Assembly (NCBI RefSeq): GCF_024721315.2
Contig: NZ_JANFAK020000015.1
Span: 26,872 to 90,871 of the forward strand
Source: Streptomyces sp. Isolate_45
GTDB taxonomy: Bacteria; Actinomycetota; Actinomycetes; Streptomycetales; Streptomycetaceae
Direction: 5' to 3'
DNA length: 64,000 nt
In this document: positions 17,137 through 25,744 of the stretch, one piece after another
Layout: every line of letters starts with the position of its first letter
Position numbering within the stretch: the first letter of the stretch is position 1
Translations under genes and position numbers: made by a program
The notes under the pieces: generated by a model
Databases searched by the model: none
Seen by the model: the letters and a program-made list of their open reading frames with translations, nothing else
What the model was told of the DNA's origin: nothing

Positions 17137-18471
17137 ATGCGGCTCCACACCCGCCGGAGGTCCGCCGTCACGGCGGCCCTGCTGGCGCTCGCGCTCGGCG
17201 CACCCGCCTACGGCATGAGCGCGACGGCAGCCCCGCCACCCACCCCGTCCACCGCCACCCAGGACGAGGCCATCGTCCAGTACCGGATCCACGGGCCGTC
17301 CACCGTCGCCGACCGGACGGCCCTGCTGCGCACCGGAGTGTCGATCGACGAGGTGGACGACCACACCGTGGTCGTCAGCGCCGACACCATGCAGGCCAAG
17401 GACCTCCGCAAGCGCGGCTACCAACTGACCGCCCTGCCCGGCCCCCCGGACCGCTCCGAGCCCGGCATCGCCTCCGGGACCATGGACTTCCCGTCCGCCG
17501 ACTCGAAGTACCACAACTACGCCGAGGCGACCGCGGAGATCGACCAGCGCATCGCCCAGTACCCCGGGATCATGAGCAAGCGCGTCATCGGCAAGTCGTA
17601 CCAGGGCCGGGACATGTTCGCGATCAAGATCAGCGACAACGTCGCCACCGACGAGGCCGAGCCCGAGGTGCTCTTCACCGCGCACCAGCACGCCCGCGAG
17701 CACCTCACCGTCGAGATGGCCCTGTACCTGCTGAAGGAGTTCGGCTCCAAGTACGGCACGGAGTCCCGGATCACCAACACGGTCAACAACCGCGAGATCT
17801 GGATCGTGCCGGACCTCAACCCCGACGGCGGCGAGTACGACATCGCCACCGGCTCCTACCGCTCCTGGCGCAAGAACCGGCAGCCGAACTCCGGCTCCTC
17901 CTACGTCGGCACGGACCAGAACCGGAACTGGAACTACAAGTGGGGCTGCTGCGGCGGCTCCAGCAGCAGCAAGAGTTCCGAGACCTACCGGGGCCCGGCC
18001 GCCGAGTCCGCCCCCGAGGTGAAGGTGGTCTCCGACTTCGTCCGCAGCCGCGTCGTCGGCGGCAAGCAGCAGATCAAGGCCTCGATCGACTTCCACACGT
18101 ACAGCCAGCTCGTGCTCTGGCCCTTCGGCTGGACGTACAACGACACCGCGCCCGGCCTGACCGCCGACGACCTCGCCGCCTTCAAGAAGGTCGGCACCGG
18201 CATGGCGGCCAGCAACGGCTACACGCCCGAGCAGTCCAGCGACCTCTACATCACCGACGGCACGATCGACGACTGGCTGTGGGGCAGCCAGAAGATCTTC
18301 GCCTACACCTTCGAGTTGTACCCGTCGAGCTCGGGCGGCGGCGGCTTCTACCCGCCCGACGAGGTGATCGACCGCGAGACCTCCCGCAACAAGGAGGCCG
18401 TGCTCCAACTCCTGGAGAACGCGGACTGCATGTACCGCTCGATCGGCAAGGAAGCCCAGTACTGCACCTGA
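17137..18471 (+). CDS. Secreted zinc carboxypeptidase, M14 family
   Basis: A 444-residue exoprotease precursor: signal peptide (~30 residues), a propeptide (~30-120, with [20 protein letters not shown]) and the M14 catalytic domain. Zinc ligands are visible as H185-x-x-E188 in TAHQHAREH and H320 in [15 protein letters not shown]; the general base is E393 in YTFELYPSS. This is the carboxypeptidase T type common in Streptomyces culture fluid. The ATG at 17137 follows CAGGAGA. It lies downstream of the chitinase but has a 125-base gap, so separate expression is possible. No C-terminal binding domain is present. Confidence 0.92.
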   Translation: MRLHTRRRSAVTAALLALALGAPAYGMSATAAPPPTPSTATQDEAIVQYRIHGPSTVADRTALLRTGVSIDEVDDHTVVVSADTMQAKDLRKRGYQLTALPGPPDRSEPGIASGTMDFPSADSKYHNYAEATAEIDQRIAQYPGIMSKRVIGKSYQGRDMFAIKISDNVATDEAEPEVLFTAHQHAREHLTVEMALYLLKEFGSKYGTESRITNTVNNREIWIVPDLNPDGGEYDIATGSYRSWRKNRQPNSGSSYVGTDQNRNWNYKWGCCGGSSSSKSSETYRGPAAESAPEVKVVSDFVRSRVVGGKQQIKASIDFHTYSQLVLWPFGWTYNDTAPGLTADDLAAFKKVGTGMAASNGYTPEQSSDLYITDGTIDDWLWGSQKIFAYTFELYPSSSGGGGFYPPDEVIDRETSRNKEAVLQLLENADCMYRSIGKEAQYCT

Positions 18472-18492
18472 CGGGTTGCCGGCCGTACGGCC

Positions 18493-18528
18493 CGAGGGGG
18501 CGCCCCGCCGCCAGGGGGCGCCCCCTCG
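18493..18528. terminator. Bidirectional terminator hairpin
   Basis: CGAGGGGGCGCCCC (18493-18506) pairs perfectly with its complement at 18515-18528 across an 8-base loop. It stands between the convergent carboxypeptidase and RidA genes and can end transcription in both directions. No U tract follows, as usual in Streptomyces. Confidence 0.85.
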
Positions 18529-18534
18529 GCGCGC

Positions 18535-18945
18535 TCAGCCCAGGACGGCCAGCGCGTCGATCTCGACCAGCAGCCCGGCCGGCAGGCCCACGTAGACCGT
18601 GGTGCGGGCGGCCGGCGCCTCCTTGAGGCCCTGCTCCTCGAAGTAGGCGTTGTAGATCTCGTTCATCTCGGCGAAGTGCGCGGTGTCCGTCAGGTAGACG
18701 CGGATCATCATCGCGTCGTCCCAGGTCGCCCCGCCCGCCTCCAGCACGGACCGGACGTTCTCCAGCGTCTGCAGGGTCTGCGCGCGCAGCGTCGGCCCGG
18801 CCGGCGTCGGCGCCTGCCCCGCCACCGCGGGCAGGAAGCCGACCTGGCCGGCGACCTGGAGGATGTTGCCCTTGCGCACACCGTGCGAGAACCTCGCGGG
18901 CGGCGCGGTGTGGGTGTCGGGGGCGATGGCGGTCTTCTCGGTCAC
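18535..18945 (-). CDS. RidA-family enamine/imine deaminase
   Basis: A 136-residue YjgF/YER057c/UK114 protein. Family segments include SHGVRKGNILQVAGQVGFLP, QTLQTLENVRSVLEAGGATW, DDAMMIRVYLTDTAHFAEMN and the C-terminal RTTVYVGLPAGLLVEIDALA, where the Arg holds the substrate carboxylate (R105 equivalent). RidA hydrolyses reactive imines released by PLP enzymes. The GTG start overlaps the iclR stop (GTGA), with GAGGA upstream. Its position beside a PLP-dependent D-amino-acid enzyme suggests it clears the imine made there. Confidence 0.92.
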   Translation of the reverse strand: MTEKTAIAPDTHTAPPARFSHGVRKGNILQVAGQVGFLPAVAGQAPTPAGPTLRAQTLQTLENVRSVLEAGGATWDDAMMIRVYLTDTAHFAEMNEIYNAYFEEQGLKEAPAARTTVYVGLPAGLLVEIDALAVLG

Positions 18946-19703
18946 GGAGCGTCCTCGCTGGGTTCGGAGCCGGAGTACTCCCGGCTGATGGTGTCGGCGG
19001 TACGGCGTACCAGGGGCAGCAGTTCGAGCAGTTCGTCGGGGCCCGCGACCACACCGGGCGCCGAGACGGACATGGCGGCGACGACCCGCCCGCCCGGGCC
19101 GCGCACGGGCGCGCCCACGCAGTTGAGCGCCTCCTCGTGGCCGCCCAGGTCGGCGGCCCAGCCCTGCCGGCGCACGAGGGCCAGCTCGGTCAGGAAGGCG
19201 TCCGCGTCCGGCGTGGAGCGGGCGGTGTAGCGGGGGTATTCGATGCGCGCGGCCAGACTCCGCCGGTCGGCCTCCGGCAGGTCGGCCAGGATCACCTTGG
19301 CGACGGCGGCCACGGTCAGCGGGACGGGCCGGCCGATGCGGGAGTACATCCGCACCGGGTAGCGGCTGTCGACCTTGTCGATGTAGACGACCTCGTCGTC
19401 CTGGTGCAGCGCCAGGTGGACGGTGTGCCCGGTGAGCCGGTTCAGCTCGACCAGGTGCGGGTGCGCGACCTCGCGCACGTCCAGGTTCTCCACCGCCTCC
19501 GCCGCCAGCGCGAACAGGCCCGCGCCGAGTCGGTAGCGGCCGTCCGGCTGCCGGTACACGAACCCCTGCGCGTGCAGGGTCCGCAGCAGCCGCAGCGCGG
19601 TGCTCTTGTGCACGCCGAGCCCGTCGGCGACGTCCCCGAGCCCGGCGGGGCCCTTCGCGAGCGCCGGCAGGATCCGCAGCGCACGCTCCACCGACTGGCT
19701 CAC
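18942..19703 (-). CDS. IclR-family transcriptional regulator
   Basis: A 253-residue regulator with an N-terminal winged HTH (SVERALRILPALAKGPAGLG, DVADGLGVHKSTALRLLRTL) and a C-terminal ligand domain (LVELNRLTGHTVHLALHQDD, GGHEEALNCVGAPVRG with the conserved Cys). The GTG at 19703 follows GGAGGAGAGG. It is divergent from the D-amino-acid genes and co-transcribed with ridA, so it is very likely the local repressor or activator, responding to a D-amino acid or keto acid. Three GCAAC half-sites lie in the shared intergenic region. Confidence 0.9.
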   Translation of the reverse strand: MSQSVERALRILPALAKGPAGLGDVADGLGVHKSTALRLLRTLHAQGFVYRQPDGRYRLGAGLFALAAEAVENLDVREVAHPHLVELNRLTGHTVHLALHQDDEVVYIDKVDSRYPVRMYSRIGRPVPLTVAAVAKVILADLPEADRRSLAARIEYPRYTARSTPDADAFLTELALVRRQGWAADLGGHEEALNCVGAPVRGPGGRVVAAMSVSAPGVVAGPDELLELLPLVRRTADTISREYSGSEPSEDAP

Positions 19704-19785
19704 GCCGTGTCCTCTCCTCCGTCCGCCCGCGCGGCGGCGGGTTCCGGCGCCGCACCGGGCTTCGCCCGTTGACCCGCCGTCATCC

Positions 19786-19840
19786 GGGATGTTAGACAGC
19801 ATGCAGCGACATACGCAACGACCGTTGCGGTACGCGCAAC
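19786..19840. promoter_or_regulatory. Divergent promoter and IclR operator candidate
   Basis: CGCAAC-4-GTTGCG (19814-19829) is a perfect dyad, with a further GCAAC at 19836-19840. On the minus strand TTGCGT (from the dyad) lies 18 bases before TAACAT (about 19789-19794), a good promoter for iclR-ridA. An IclR dimer on the dyad would therefore cover its own -35 region while sitting upstream of the rightward operon. Function is inferred. Confidence 0.55.
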
Positions 19841-19861
19841 ACGCCCGGGAGGCACCCGCAC

Positions 19862-21142
19862 ATGCCCAGCGACCCCGTCCAGGCCCTCGCCGACGAACCG
19901 GTCGACCACCGGTTCAAGGGCCTCCCCCCGGACGCCGAGCGCGCCGGCCTGACCGTCGGCGCCCTCGCCGCCGAGGCCCGCAACCTGCACACGGGCGGGT
20001 TCACCACGCCCGTGCTCACCCTCGACGCGGACGCGCTGGAACACAACCTCACCGCACTCGGGGAATACTCGAAGCGCCACGGGCTGGCCTTCGCCCCGCA
20101 CGGCAAGACCTGCATGTCGCCGCAGCTCTTCCGGCGCCAGCTGGAACACGGCGCGTGGGGCATCACCGCGGCCGTCCCCCACCAGGCCCGCGTCTACCGC
20201 GCCTTCGGCATCGGGCGGATCTTCCTCGCCAACGAGCTCGTCGACCCCGCCGCCCTGCGCTGGGTCGCCGCCGAACTCACCGCCGACCCCGACTTCCGCT
20301 TCGTCTGCTACGTCGACTCCGTGCGCGGCGTCCAGCTCATGGACCGGGCGCTGGCCGGGCAGCCGGCCGTCATCGACGTCGTCGTCGAGCTCGGCGCCGG
20401 TGAGGGCGCCCGCACCGGCGCCCGCAGCGACGAGGACTGCCGGGCCGTCGCCGACGCCGTCGCCGCCACGGACACCCTGCGCCTCGTCGGCGTCGCCGGC
20501 TACGAGGCCGAGGTCCCCGGCGCCGACCCGTCGAACGTCCACGCCTACCTGCGCCGGCTGACCGCCCTCGCCGTCGAGTTCGACAAGGCCGGACGGTACT
20601 CCCCCGACGTCCGCGAGATCGTCGTCAGCGCCGGCGGCTCCGCCTGGTTCGACTCCGTCGCCGACGTCTTCGCCGAGCTCCCGGAGCTCTCCCGGCCGGT
20701 CCTGAGGCTGCTGCGGTCCGGCGCGTACGTCTCCCACGACCACGGCTGGTACGGCCGCCTGACCCCCTTCAACCGGATCCCGGAGGAGGGCGGCCTGCGC
20801 CCCGCCTTCCGGCTGTGGACCCAGGTCGTCTCCCGCCCCTCGCCCACCCAGGCGTTCGTCAACGCGGGCAAGCGCGACGTCGCCTACGACCTCGGTCTGC
20901 CCGAGGCCGAACTGGTCCGCGACGCCCTCACCGGCGAGGAAAGGCCCGCGACCGGGGTCCGGATCGTCAAGCTCTCCGACCAGCACGCCTGGCTGGAGAC
21001 CGACTCGGCCGAGGACGTACAGGTCGGCGACTGGGTGGCGCTCGGCATGTCCCACCCCTGCACGATCTTCGAGAAGTGGCCGCTGATCCCGGTCGTCCGG
21101 GCGGACGGAACGGTCACCGACTACGTCCGCACCTTCTTCTAG
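19862..21142 (+). CDS. PLP-dependent alanine-racemase-fold enzyme (D-threonine aldolase / D-serine dehydratase type)
   Basis: A 426-residue fold-type III PLP enzyme. The N-terminal barrel begins with TTPVLTLDADALEHNLTALG and PHGKTCMSPQLF, where K82 is the likely PLP lysine. The C-terminal domain carries HDHGWYG and the metal motif SHPCTIFEKW (H398, C400), diagnostic of the D-threonine aldolase/D-serine dehydratase group that needs Zn or Mn. Substrate choice cannot be fixed from sequence. It is often annotated as amino acid deaminase/aldolase. It is followed after 9 bases by a D-aminoacylase gene and faces IclR/RidA, supporting D-amino-acid catabolism. Confidence 0.87.
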   Translation: MPSDPVQALADEPVDHRFKGLPPDAERAGLTVGALAAEARNLHTGGFTTPVLTLDADALEHNLTALGEYSKRHGLAFAPHGKTCMSPQLFRRQLEHGAWGITAAVPHQARVYRAFGIGRIFLANELVDPAALRWVAAELTADPDFRFVCYVDSVRGVQLMDRALAGQPAVIDVVVELGAGEGARTGARSDEDCRAVADAVAATDTLRLVGVAGYEAEVPGADPSNVHAYLRRLTALAVEFDKAGRYSPDVREIVVSAGGSAWFDSVADVFAELPELSRPVLRLLRSGAYVSHDHGWYGRLTPFNRIPEEGGLRPAFRLWTQVVSRPSPTQAFVNAGKRDVAYDLGLPEAELVRDALTGEERPATGVRIVKLSDQHAWLETDSAEDVQVGDWVALGMSHPCTIFEKWPLIPVVRADGTVTDYVRTFF

Positions 21143-21151
21143 GCGCCGGCC

Positions 21152-22732
21152 GTGGACCTGGTCATCCGCGGGGCCCGCGTCGCCGACGGCACGGGCGGAC
21201 CCTCGTACACCGCGGACGTCTCCGTGCACGAGGGCCGCATCGCCGGGATCGGCCGGATCCCCGGCGGCGGCCGACGCACCCTCGACGCCCACGGCCTCGT
21301 CCTGGCCCCCGGCTTCATCGACATGCACGCCCACAGCGACCTCGCGCTGCTCCGCGACCCGGACCACGGCGCGAAGGCCGCCCAGGGCGTCACCCTCGAA
21401 GTCCTCGGCCAGGACGGCCTGTCGTACGCGCCCGTCGACGACCGCACCCTCGAAGGCGTACGGGCCGCCATCACCGGCTGGAACGGCCCCGGCGACGACG
21501 TCGACTTCGACTGGCGCACCGTCGGCGGCTACCTCGACCGCCTGGACCGGGCCCACGGCGGACGGGGCATCGCCGTCAACGCCGCCTACCTCGTCCCCCA
21601 GGGCACCGTCCGCGCCCTCGCCCTCGGCTGGGACGACCGGCCCGCGACCCCCGCCGAACTGGACCGGATGCGCCGGCTCGTCGCCGAGGGCCTCGAACAG
21701 GGCGCCGTCGGCATGTCCTCCGGCCTGACCTACACCCCCGGCATGTACGCCTCCGGGTCCGAACTCACCGAACTGTGCCGGGTCGTGGCCCGGTACGGCG
21801 GCTACTACTGCCCCCACCACCGCAGTTACGGCCACGGCGCCCTCGCCGCCTACGCCGAGATGGTGGAGCTGACCCGGCGGGCCGGCTGCGCCCTGCACCT
21901 CGCGCACGCCACCATGAACTTCGCCGAGAACGAGGGCCGGGCCCCCGAACTCCTCGCCCTGCTGGACGCGGCGCTCGACGCGGGCGCCGACATCACCCTC
22001 GACACCTATCCGTACACCCCCGGCTGCACCACCCTCGTCGCGCTGCTGCCCAGCTGGGCCAACGAGGGCGGCCCGCAGGCCGTCCTGGCCCGCCTGCGCG
22101 ACGACACCGGGGCCGAACGGATCCGCCACGCGCTGGAGGTCGAGGGCGCCGACGGCTGCCACGGCGTCCCCGTCGACTGGTCGACGATCGAGATATCCGG
22201 AGTCGGCGACCCCGCCCTCGCCGGGTACGTCGGCACCCGCCTCGACGGCTGGGACACCGCCCGCGGGCTGCTGCTCGACGACCGGCTCGCACCGACCGTC
22301 CTCCAGCACGTCGGCCACGAGGACAACGTCCGCGCGATCATGCGCCACCGCGTCCACACCGGCGGCTCCGACGGCATCCTCCAGGGCGCCAAACCCCACC
22401 CCCGGGCGTACGGCACCTTCCCGCACTACCTCGGCCGGTACGTCCGCGAGCTCGGCGTCCTCGGGCTGGAGGAGTGCGTGGCCCACCTCTCCGGCCGCCC
22501 GGCGGCCCGGCTGCGGCTGCCCGACCGGGGCCTGGTCCGCGTCGGCCACCGCGCGGACCTGGTGCTGTTCGATCCGGACACGGTCGCCGCCGGCTCCACG
22601 TACGAGCGGCCCCGGACGCTGCCGACCGGCATCCCGTACGTGCTGATCGACGGGCGTTTCGTCATGCGGGACGGGCGCAGGACGGACGTGCTGGCCGGGC
22701 GCGCCGTGCGCCGGACGACGCCTCCCGGCTGA
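21152..22732 (+). CDS. D-aminoacylase / N-acyl-D-amino-acid deacylase (amidohydrolase)
   Basis: A 526-residue amidohydrolase that frees D-amino acids from N-acyl forms. DLVIRGARVADGTGGPSYTA opens the small beta-sandwich, FIDMHAHSDLALL is the metal-binding HxH strand, then GMSSGLTYTPGMYASGSELT, CPHHRSYGHGALAAYAEMVE, and the late THTGGSDG-like segment VHTGGSDGIL with the catalytic Asp, and the end RADLVLFDPDTV. Start is GTG at 21152, nine bases after the upstream stop. Paired with the PLP enzyme it would feed D-amino acids into deamination. Confidence 0.9.
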   Translation: MDLVIRGARVADGTGGPSYTADVSVHEGRIAGIGRIPGGGRRTLDAHGLVLAPGFIDMHAHSDLALLRDPDHGAKAAQGVTLEVLGQDGLSYAPVDDRTLEGVRAAITGWNGPGDDVDFDWRTVGGYLDRLDRAHGGRGIAVNAAYLVPQGTVRALALGWDDRPATPAELDRMRRLVAEGLEQGAVGMSSGLTYTPGMYASGSELTELCRVVARYGGYYCPHHRSYGHGALAAYAEMVELTRRAGCALHLAHATMNFAENEGRAPELLALLDAALDAGADITLDTYPYTPGCTTLVALLPSWANEGGPQAVLARLRDDTGAERIRHALEVEGADGCHGVPVDWSTIEISGVGDPALAGYVGTRLDGWDTARGLLLDDRLAPTVLQHVGHEDNVRAIMRHRVHTGGSDGILQGAKPHPRAYGTFPHYLGRYVRELGVLGLEECVAHLSGRPAARLRLPDRGLVRVGHRADLVLFDPDTVAAGSTYERPRTLPTGIPYVLIDGRFVMRDGRRTDVLAGRAVRRTTPPG

Positions 22733-22748
22733 CACCTACGATGGCGCC

Positions 22749-23768
22749 ATGGTCGCCTTCGTCCTCGCCGCCCTCCTCTTCGTCGCCTTCGGCATAAGCG
22801 CCCGGAGGGACCGCCGCCGCTTCCGCAACGCCGTCCTGCTCGGGCTGACCGGCGTGGCGCTCTCCTTCGCCGTGCTGCTGCAAGTCGCGGCGCTGCCGGG
22901 CTGGGTGGCGGTCGCCGCCCTGCTGCTCGTCCTCACCGTGCCCACCTTCGGTCTGGTGGCCGCCGGGGTCTTCCTCATCGGCAACGGCGTGACGATGGTC
23001 CGCAAGGAGGGCACGCGGCTGCCCAACCTGCTGTCCCTGCTCGCCGGCCTCGGGATCTTCGCGATGATCGCGCTGCTGGTCTCCGTCGGCGTCTCCGACT
23101 CGGCGGCCCTCACGGGGGCGGTCGCCACCCTCGCCCTGGTCGTCGGGTACGTCTCCTTCGTGTTCCTGTCCTTCATCGGGTACGCCTTCCTCTACGGCCG
23201 GATCAAGGTGCGCGGCGACGTCGACCACGTGGTGATGCTCGGTTCGGGCCTGATCGGCGGGGACCGGGTGCCGCCGCTGCTGGCCTCGCGCCTGCGCAAG
23301 GGGCAGCAGATCCACGACGCCCAGGTGGCGCGCGGCGGCAGGCCGCCGGTGCTGCTGGTGTCGGGCGGCAAGGGGTCCGACGAGAGGGTCTCCGAGGCCC
23401 GTGCGATGGCGGACTGGCTGATCGGGCAGGGCGCGCCGGCCGAGCACGTACGGCTGGAGGACCGGTCGCGCACGACCGAGGAGAACATGCTGTTCAGCCG
23501 GGAGATCATGGAGGCGGAGGTGCCCGGCTACCGGTGCGTGGTGGTCACCAACAACTTCCACGCGTTCCGGGCCGCGATGATGGCCCGCAAGTCCGGGGTG
23601 AACGGGCAGGTCGTGGGTTCGCCGACCGCCCGCTACTTCCTGCCGACCGCCACGCTGCGCGAGTTCGTCGCCGTGTTCTGGGAGCACCGCAGGGTGAACC
23701 TGGCCATCTGCGGTGCGCTGACCGCCTTCGGCGCGGTGGTCTCGGTCGCGGCGCTGCTCACGTTCTGA
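22749..23768 (+). CDS. Membrane protein with DUF218/YdcF domain
   Basis: A 339-residue protein: about six N-terminal membrane helices (residues 1-150), then a DUF218/YdcF domain (DVDHVVMLGSGLIGGDRVPP, PPVLLVSGGKGSDERVSEAR, RTTEENMLFSREIM, VVVTNNFHAFRAAMMARKSG) and one C-terminal helix. YdcF/SanA-like proteins act in envelope maintenance; the substrate is unknown. The ATG has no Shine-Dalgarno sequence, but TACGAT (22737-22742) ends six bases before it, so the message is probably leaderless and starts right after the D-aminoacylase gene. Transcription ends at the hairpin at 23799. Confidence 0.88.
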   Translation: MVAFVLAALLFVAFGISARRDRRRFRNAVLLGLTGVALSFAVLLQVAALPGWVAVAALLLVLTVPTFGLVAAGVFLIGNGVTMVRKEGTRLPNLLSLLAGLGIFAMIALLVSVGVSDSAALTGAVATLALVVGYVSFVFLSFIGYAFLYGRIKVRGDVDHVVMLGSGLIGGDRVPPLLASRLRKGQQIHDAQVARGGRPPVLLVSGGKGSDERVSEARAMADWLIGQGAPAEHVRLEDRSRTTEENMLFSREIMEAEVPGYRCVVVTNNFHAFRAAMMARKSGVNGQVVGSPTARYFLPTATLREFVAVFWEHRRVNLAICGALTAFGAVVSVAALLTF

Positions 23769-23798
23769 CGGGCCGACGGACGGGTCGCGGCGCACGGC

Positions 23799-23839
23799 GG
23801 AGGCGCCGTGACTCCCCCCTCGGCAGTCACGGCGCCTCC
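23799..23839. terminator. Strong bidirectional terminator
   Basis: GGAGGCGCCGTGACT (23799-23813) and its exact complement (23825-23839) form a 15-base stem with an 11-base loop between the convergent YdcF-like and protease genes. It is the most stable hairpin in this part of the window. Confidence 0.92.
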
Positions 23840-23862
23840 TGTTCACGCGGGTCGCGCGGCGG

Positions 23863-25212
23863 CTACAGCCGTTGCCACAGCGCCGGGACCGCCGGCGGCT
23901 CCCAACCCGTCTGCGCCTGGTGGCCCTGGAGGCAGCGGTACGTCGCGCCGCCGTAGGTGACGGTGGCTCCGGTGGCGTAGACGCCGCCGGCCTTCCAGGT
24001 GCCGCCGGGCTCGGGGTCGCCGGGGCCGGGGCCCGGGTCGCTGCCGGCGGTCTTCAGGGTGAGCCCGTACGCGGACAGGATCGGGTTCAGCGGCTGGAAG
24101 AAGGTGGTCCCGCCGCTGGAGCAGTTGCCGGAGCCTCCGGAGGTCACGCCCTGGGCCTGGCTGCCGGAGATGTAGGAGCCGCCGGAGTCGCCGGGCTCGG
24201 CGCAGACGGTCGTCCGGGTCACGCCCGAGATGGTGCCCTCGGGGTAGGTGACGCTCGTGTTGTGCTGCTGGACGGTCCCGCAGTGCCAGCCGGTGGTCGA
24301 GCCGGAGCGGCACACGGAGGACCCGACGGGTTGCAGCACCGAGCCGGTGACCTGGACGTTCGCCCCGCCGCTGCCCTTGACGAAGGGGGTCGAGGTCCAG
24401 TTGCCGTTCGCGGCGACCCAGGCCATGTCGTTGCCGGGGAAGACGGACGCCTGGAAGGAACCCTGCGCGACCTGGTTGAAGCCGCTGGTGGTGGTCCCGG
24501 CCCGGCCGCAGTGGCCGGCCGTCGCGAAGCCCTGCGTGGTGCCCTTGGTGACGGGGAAGCCGACCGAGCAGCGGCCGCTGCCGTTCATGTAGTACGCGTC
24601 CCCGCCCCGCAGGTCGTACAGCGGCCGGGGCGCCTCGGCGGTACGGACGACCGTGGCCAGGGCGGAGTCGGTCCCGGTGGCGGCGAGCAGCCGTGCGGCG
24701 GCGCCGGGCCGGGTCTCCTCGATGACCAGGGCGTTGGTGCGGGTGTCGACGTAGCGCACCGGCGTTTCGGCGGTGGCGGCCCGGTCCAGGGCGGCCTTCG
24801 CCGCGTCCAGGTCGGCCAGCGAACGGCCGACGAGCCTCGCCTCGGCTCCGGCCGCGCGTATCGCGGCGGTGTCGGCGGCGCGGGTGGTGGCGACCGTCAG
24901 GGTGCCCGCGTCGGCCCCGTCCAGCCAGGCCCCGGCGAAGGCGGCGCCGAGCCGGTCCCGGAGCCGGGCGGCGGTGGCCCCGGCCTCGGCCTCGTGGGCG
25001 AGCCGCGTCCTGGCCTGGGTGGGGGTCAGGCCGAGGTCGCGCTGCATGGCGGCGAGCAGTTCGGGTTGGGCGTCGGCGGTGCGCAGGGTCTCGGCGGCCG
25101 AGGCGGCGGGCGGACTCGGCGCGTCCGCGGCGGTGGCCCCGCCGGTGGCGGCCAGCAGCAGCCCGGCGGCGGCCAGGGCGGTACACGCCGTGCGGGCGTG
25201 TCGCTTGAGCAT
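23863..25212 (-). CDS. Streptogrisin-type S1 serine protease with chitin-binding domain
   Basis: A 449-residue secreted protease precursor of the streptogrisin C type: signal peptide (1-29), an alpha-lytic-protease propeptide (~40-195), chymotrypsin-like domain (~200-385), Gly/Pro linker and a CBM5/12 chitin-binding module (405-449, TWKAGGVYATGATVTYGGAT). Catalytic residues are H234 (TAGHCG), D262 (GNDMAW) and S343 (GDSGGS). Six Cys in the catalytic domain fit three disulfides. The ATG follows GAGGAG. The chitin-binding tail would target it to chitin-bound protein, matching the nearby chitinase. Confidence 0.93.
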   Translation of the reverse strand: MLKRHARTACTALAAAGLLLAATGGATAADAPSPPAASAAETLRTADAQPELLAAMQRDLGLTPTQARTRLAHEAEAGATAARLRDRLGAAFAGAWLDGADAGTLTVATTRAADTAAIRAAGAEARLVGRSLADLDAAKAALDRAATAETPVRYVDTRTNALVIEETRPGAAARLLAATGTDSALATVVRTAEAPRPLYDLRGGDAYYMNGSGRCSVGFPVTKGTTQGFATAGHCGRAGTTTSGFNQVAQGSFQASVFPGNDMAWVAANGNWTSTPFVKGSGGANVQVTGSVLQPVGSSVCRSGSTTGWHCGTVQQHNTSVTYPEGTISGVTRTTVCAEPGDSGGSYISGSQAQGVTSGGSGNCSSGGTTFFQPLNPILSAYGLTLKTAGSDPGPGPGDPEPGGTWKAGGVYATGATVTYGGATYRCLQGHQAQTGWEPPAVPALWQRL

Positions 25213-25423
25213 GGGGGATCTCCTCGGTTCGGTGGGGGTCCTCGACACCGTAGGAATCCGAACCGCCTTGCGGGAGCCGTCGGTTGGCCCCTCCCCCGGT
25301 GGTATGGCCGGTCCGCGCCGGCATCCGGGGCCCGGTCGTGGGCCGGCCACGGGCCGGCCGAGGTGCGTTCATGGAGCGGCCGCCGCACGATGGGGGCCAA
25401 GGGGGCAGTGGAAGGGGTACGCG

Positions 25424-25609
25424 ATGGACAGTGAATCGGACCAGCAGCCCACCCGGTCGGACCGGCTCTTCACCGGTGGGGAGCGGCCGTACGACCCTGA
25501 GGACCTTGTGATGGCGACCGGCCACGACCCGACTCCGGAGCGGATCGAGAAGGCGCGCCAGATGATCGAGAAGGAGGGTCCGCAGGTCATCGAGCGCTAC
25601 CTGCCGTAG
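25424..25609 (+). CDS. Small conserved acidic protein, unknown function
   Basis: A 61-residue hydrophilic protein with no membrane segment or signal. GGERPYDPEDLVMATGHDPT and PERIEKARQMIEKEGPQVIE are regular, helix-prone and show normal Streptomyces codon use, supporting that it is a real gene. GGAAGGGG precedes the ATG. It lies between a protease gene (divergent) and a cyclophilin gene and ends before a hairpin. I do not recognise a characterised family. Confidence 0.65.
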   Translation: MDSESDQQPTRSDRLFTGGERPYDPEDLVMATGHDPTPERIEKARQMIEKEGPQVIERYLP

Positions 25610-25652
25610 CCGGCCCCGCCCCCGCGGGCGGCCGATGACGCTGCTGTGGGCC

Positions 25653-25678
25653 CGGCCCGGGGCGCACACCCCGGGCCG
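25653..25678. terminator. Hairpin between the small gene and the cyclophilin gene
   Basis: CGGCCCGGGG (25653-25662) pairs with CCCCGGGCCG (25669-25678) around a 6-base loop. It probably ends transcription of the 61-residue gene; it could also affect the cyclophilin leader, which begins about 65 bases later. Confidence 0.7.
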
Positions 25679-25744
25679 TGGCCTTCCGGTCACCCTCTGC
25701 GATGCTGTGTGGCACGTTCCAGCCCCAGAAGGGACCCGACCCGC

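Noticed and set aside
19700..22735. A minus-strand open frame of about 1000 codons
   Set aside because: It is antisense to the PLP enzyme and D-aminoacylase, whose catalytic motifs are intact; it has no domain signatures.
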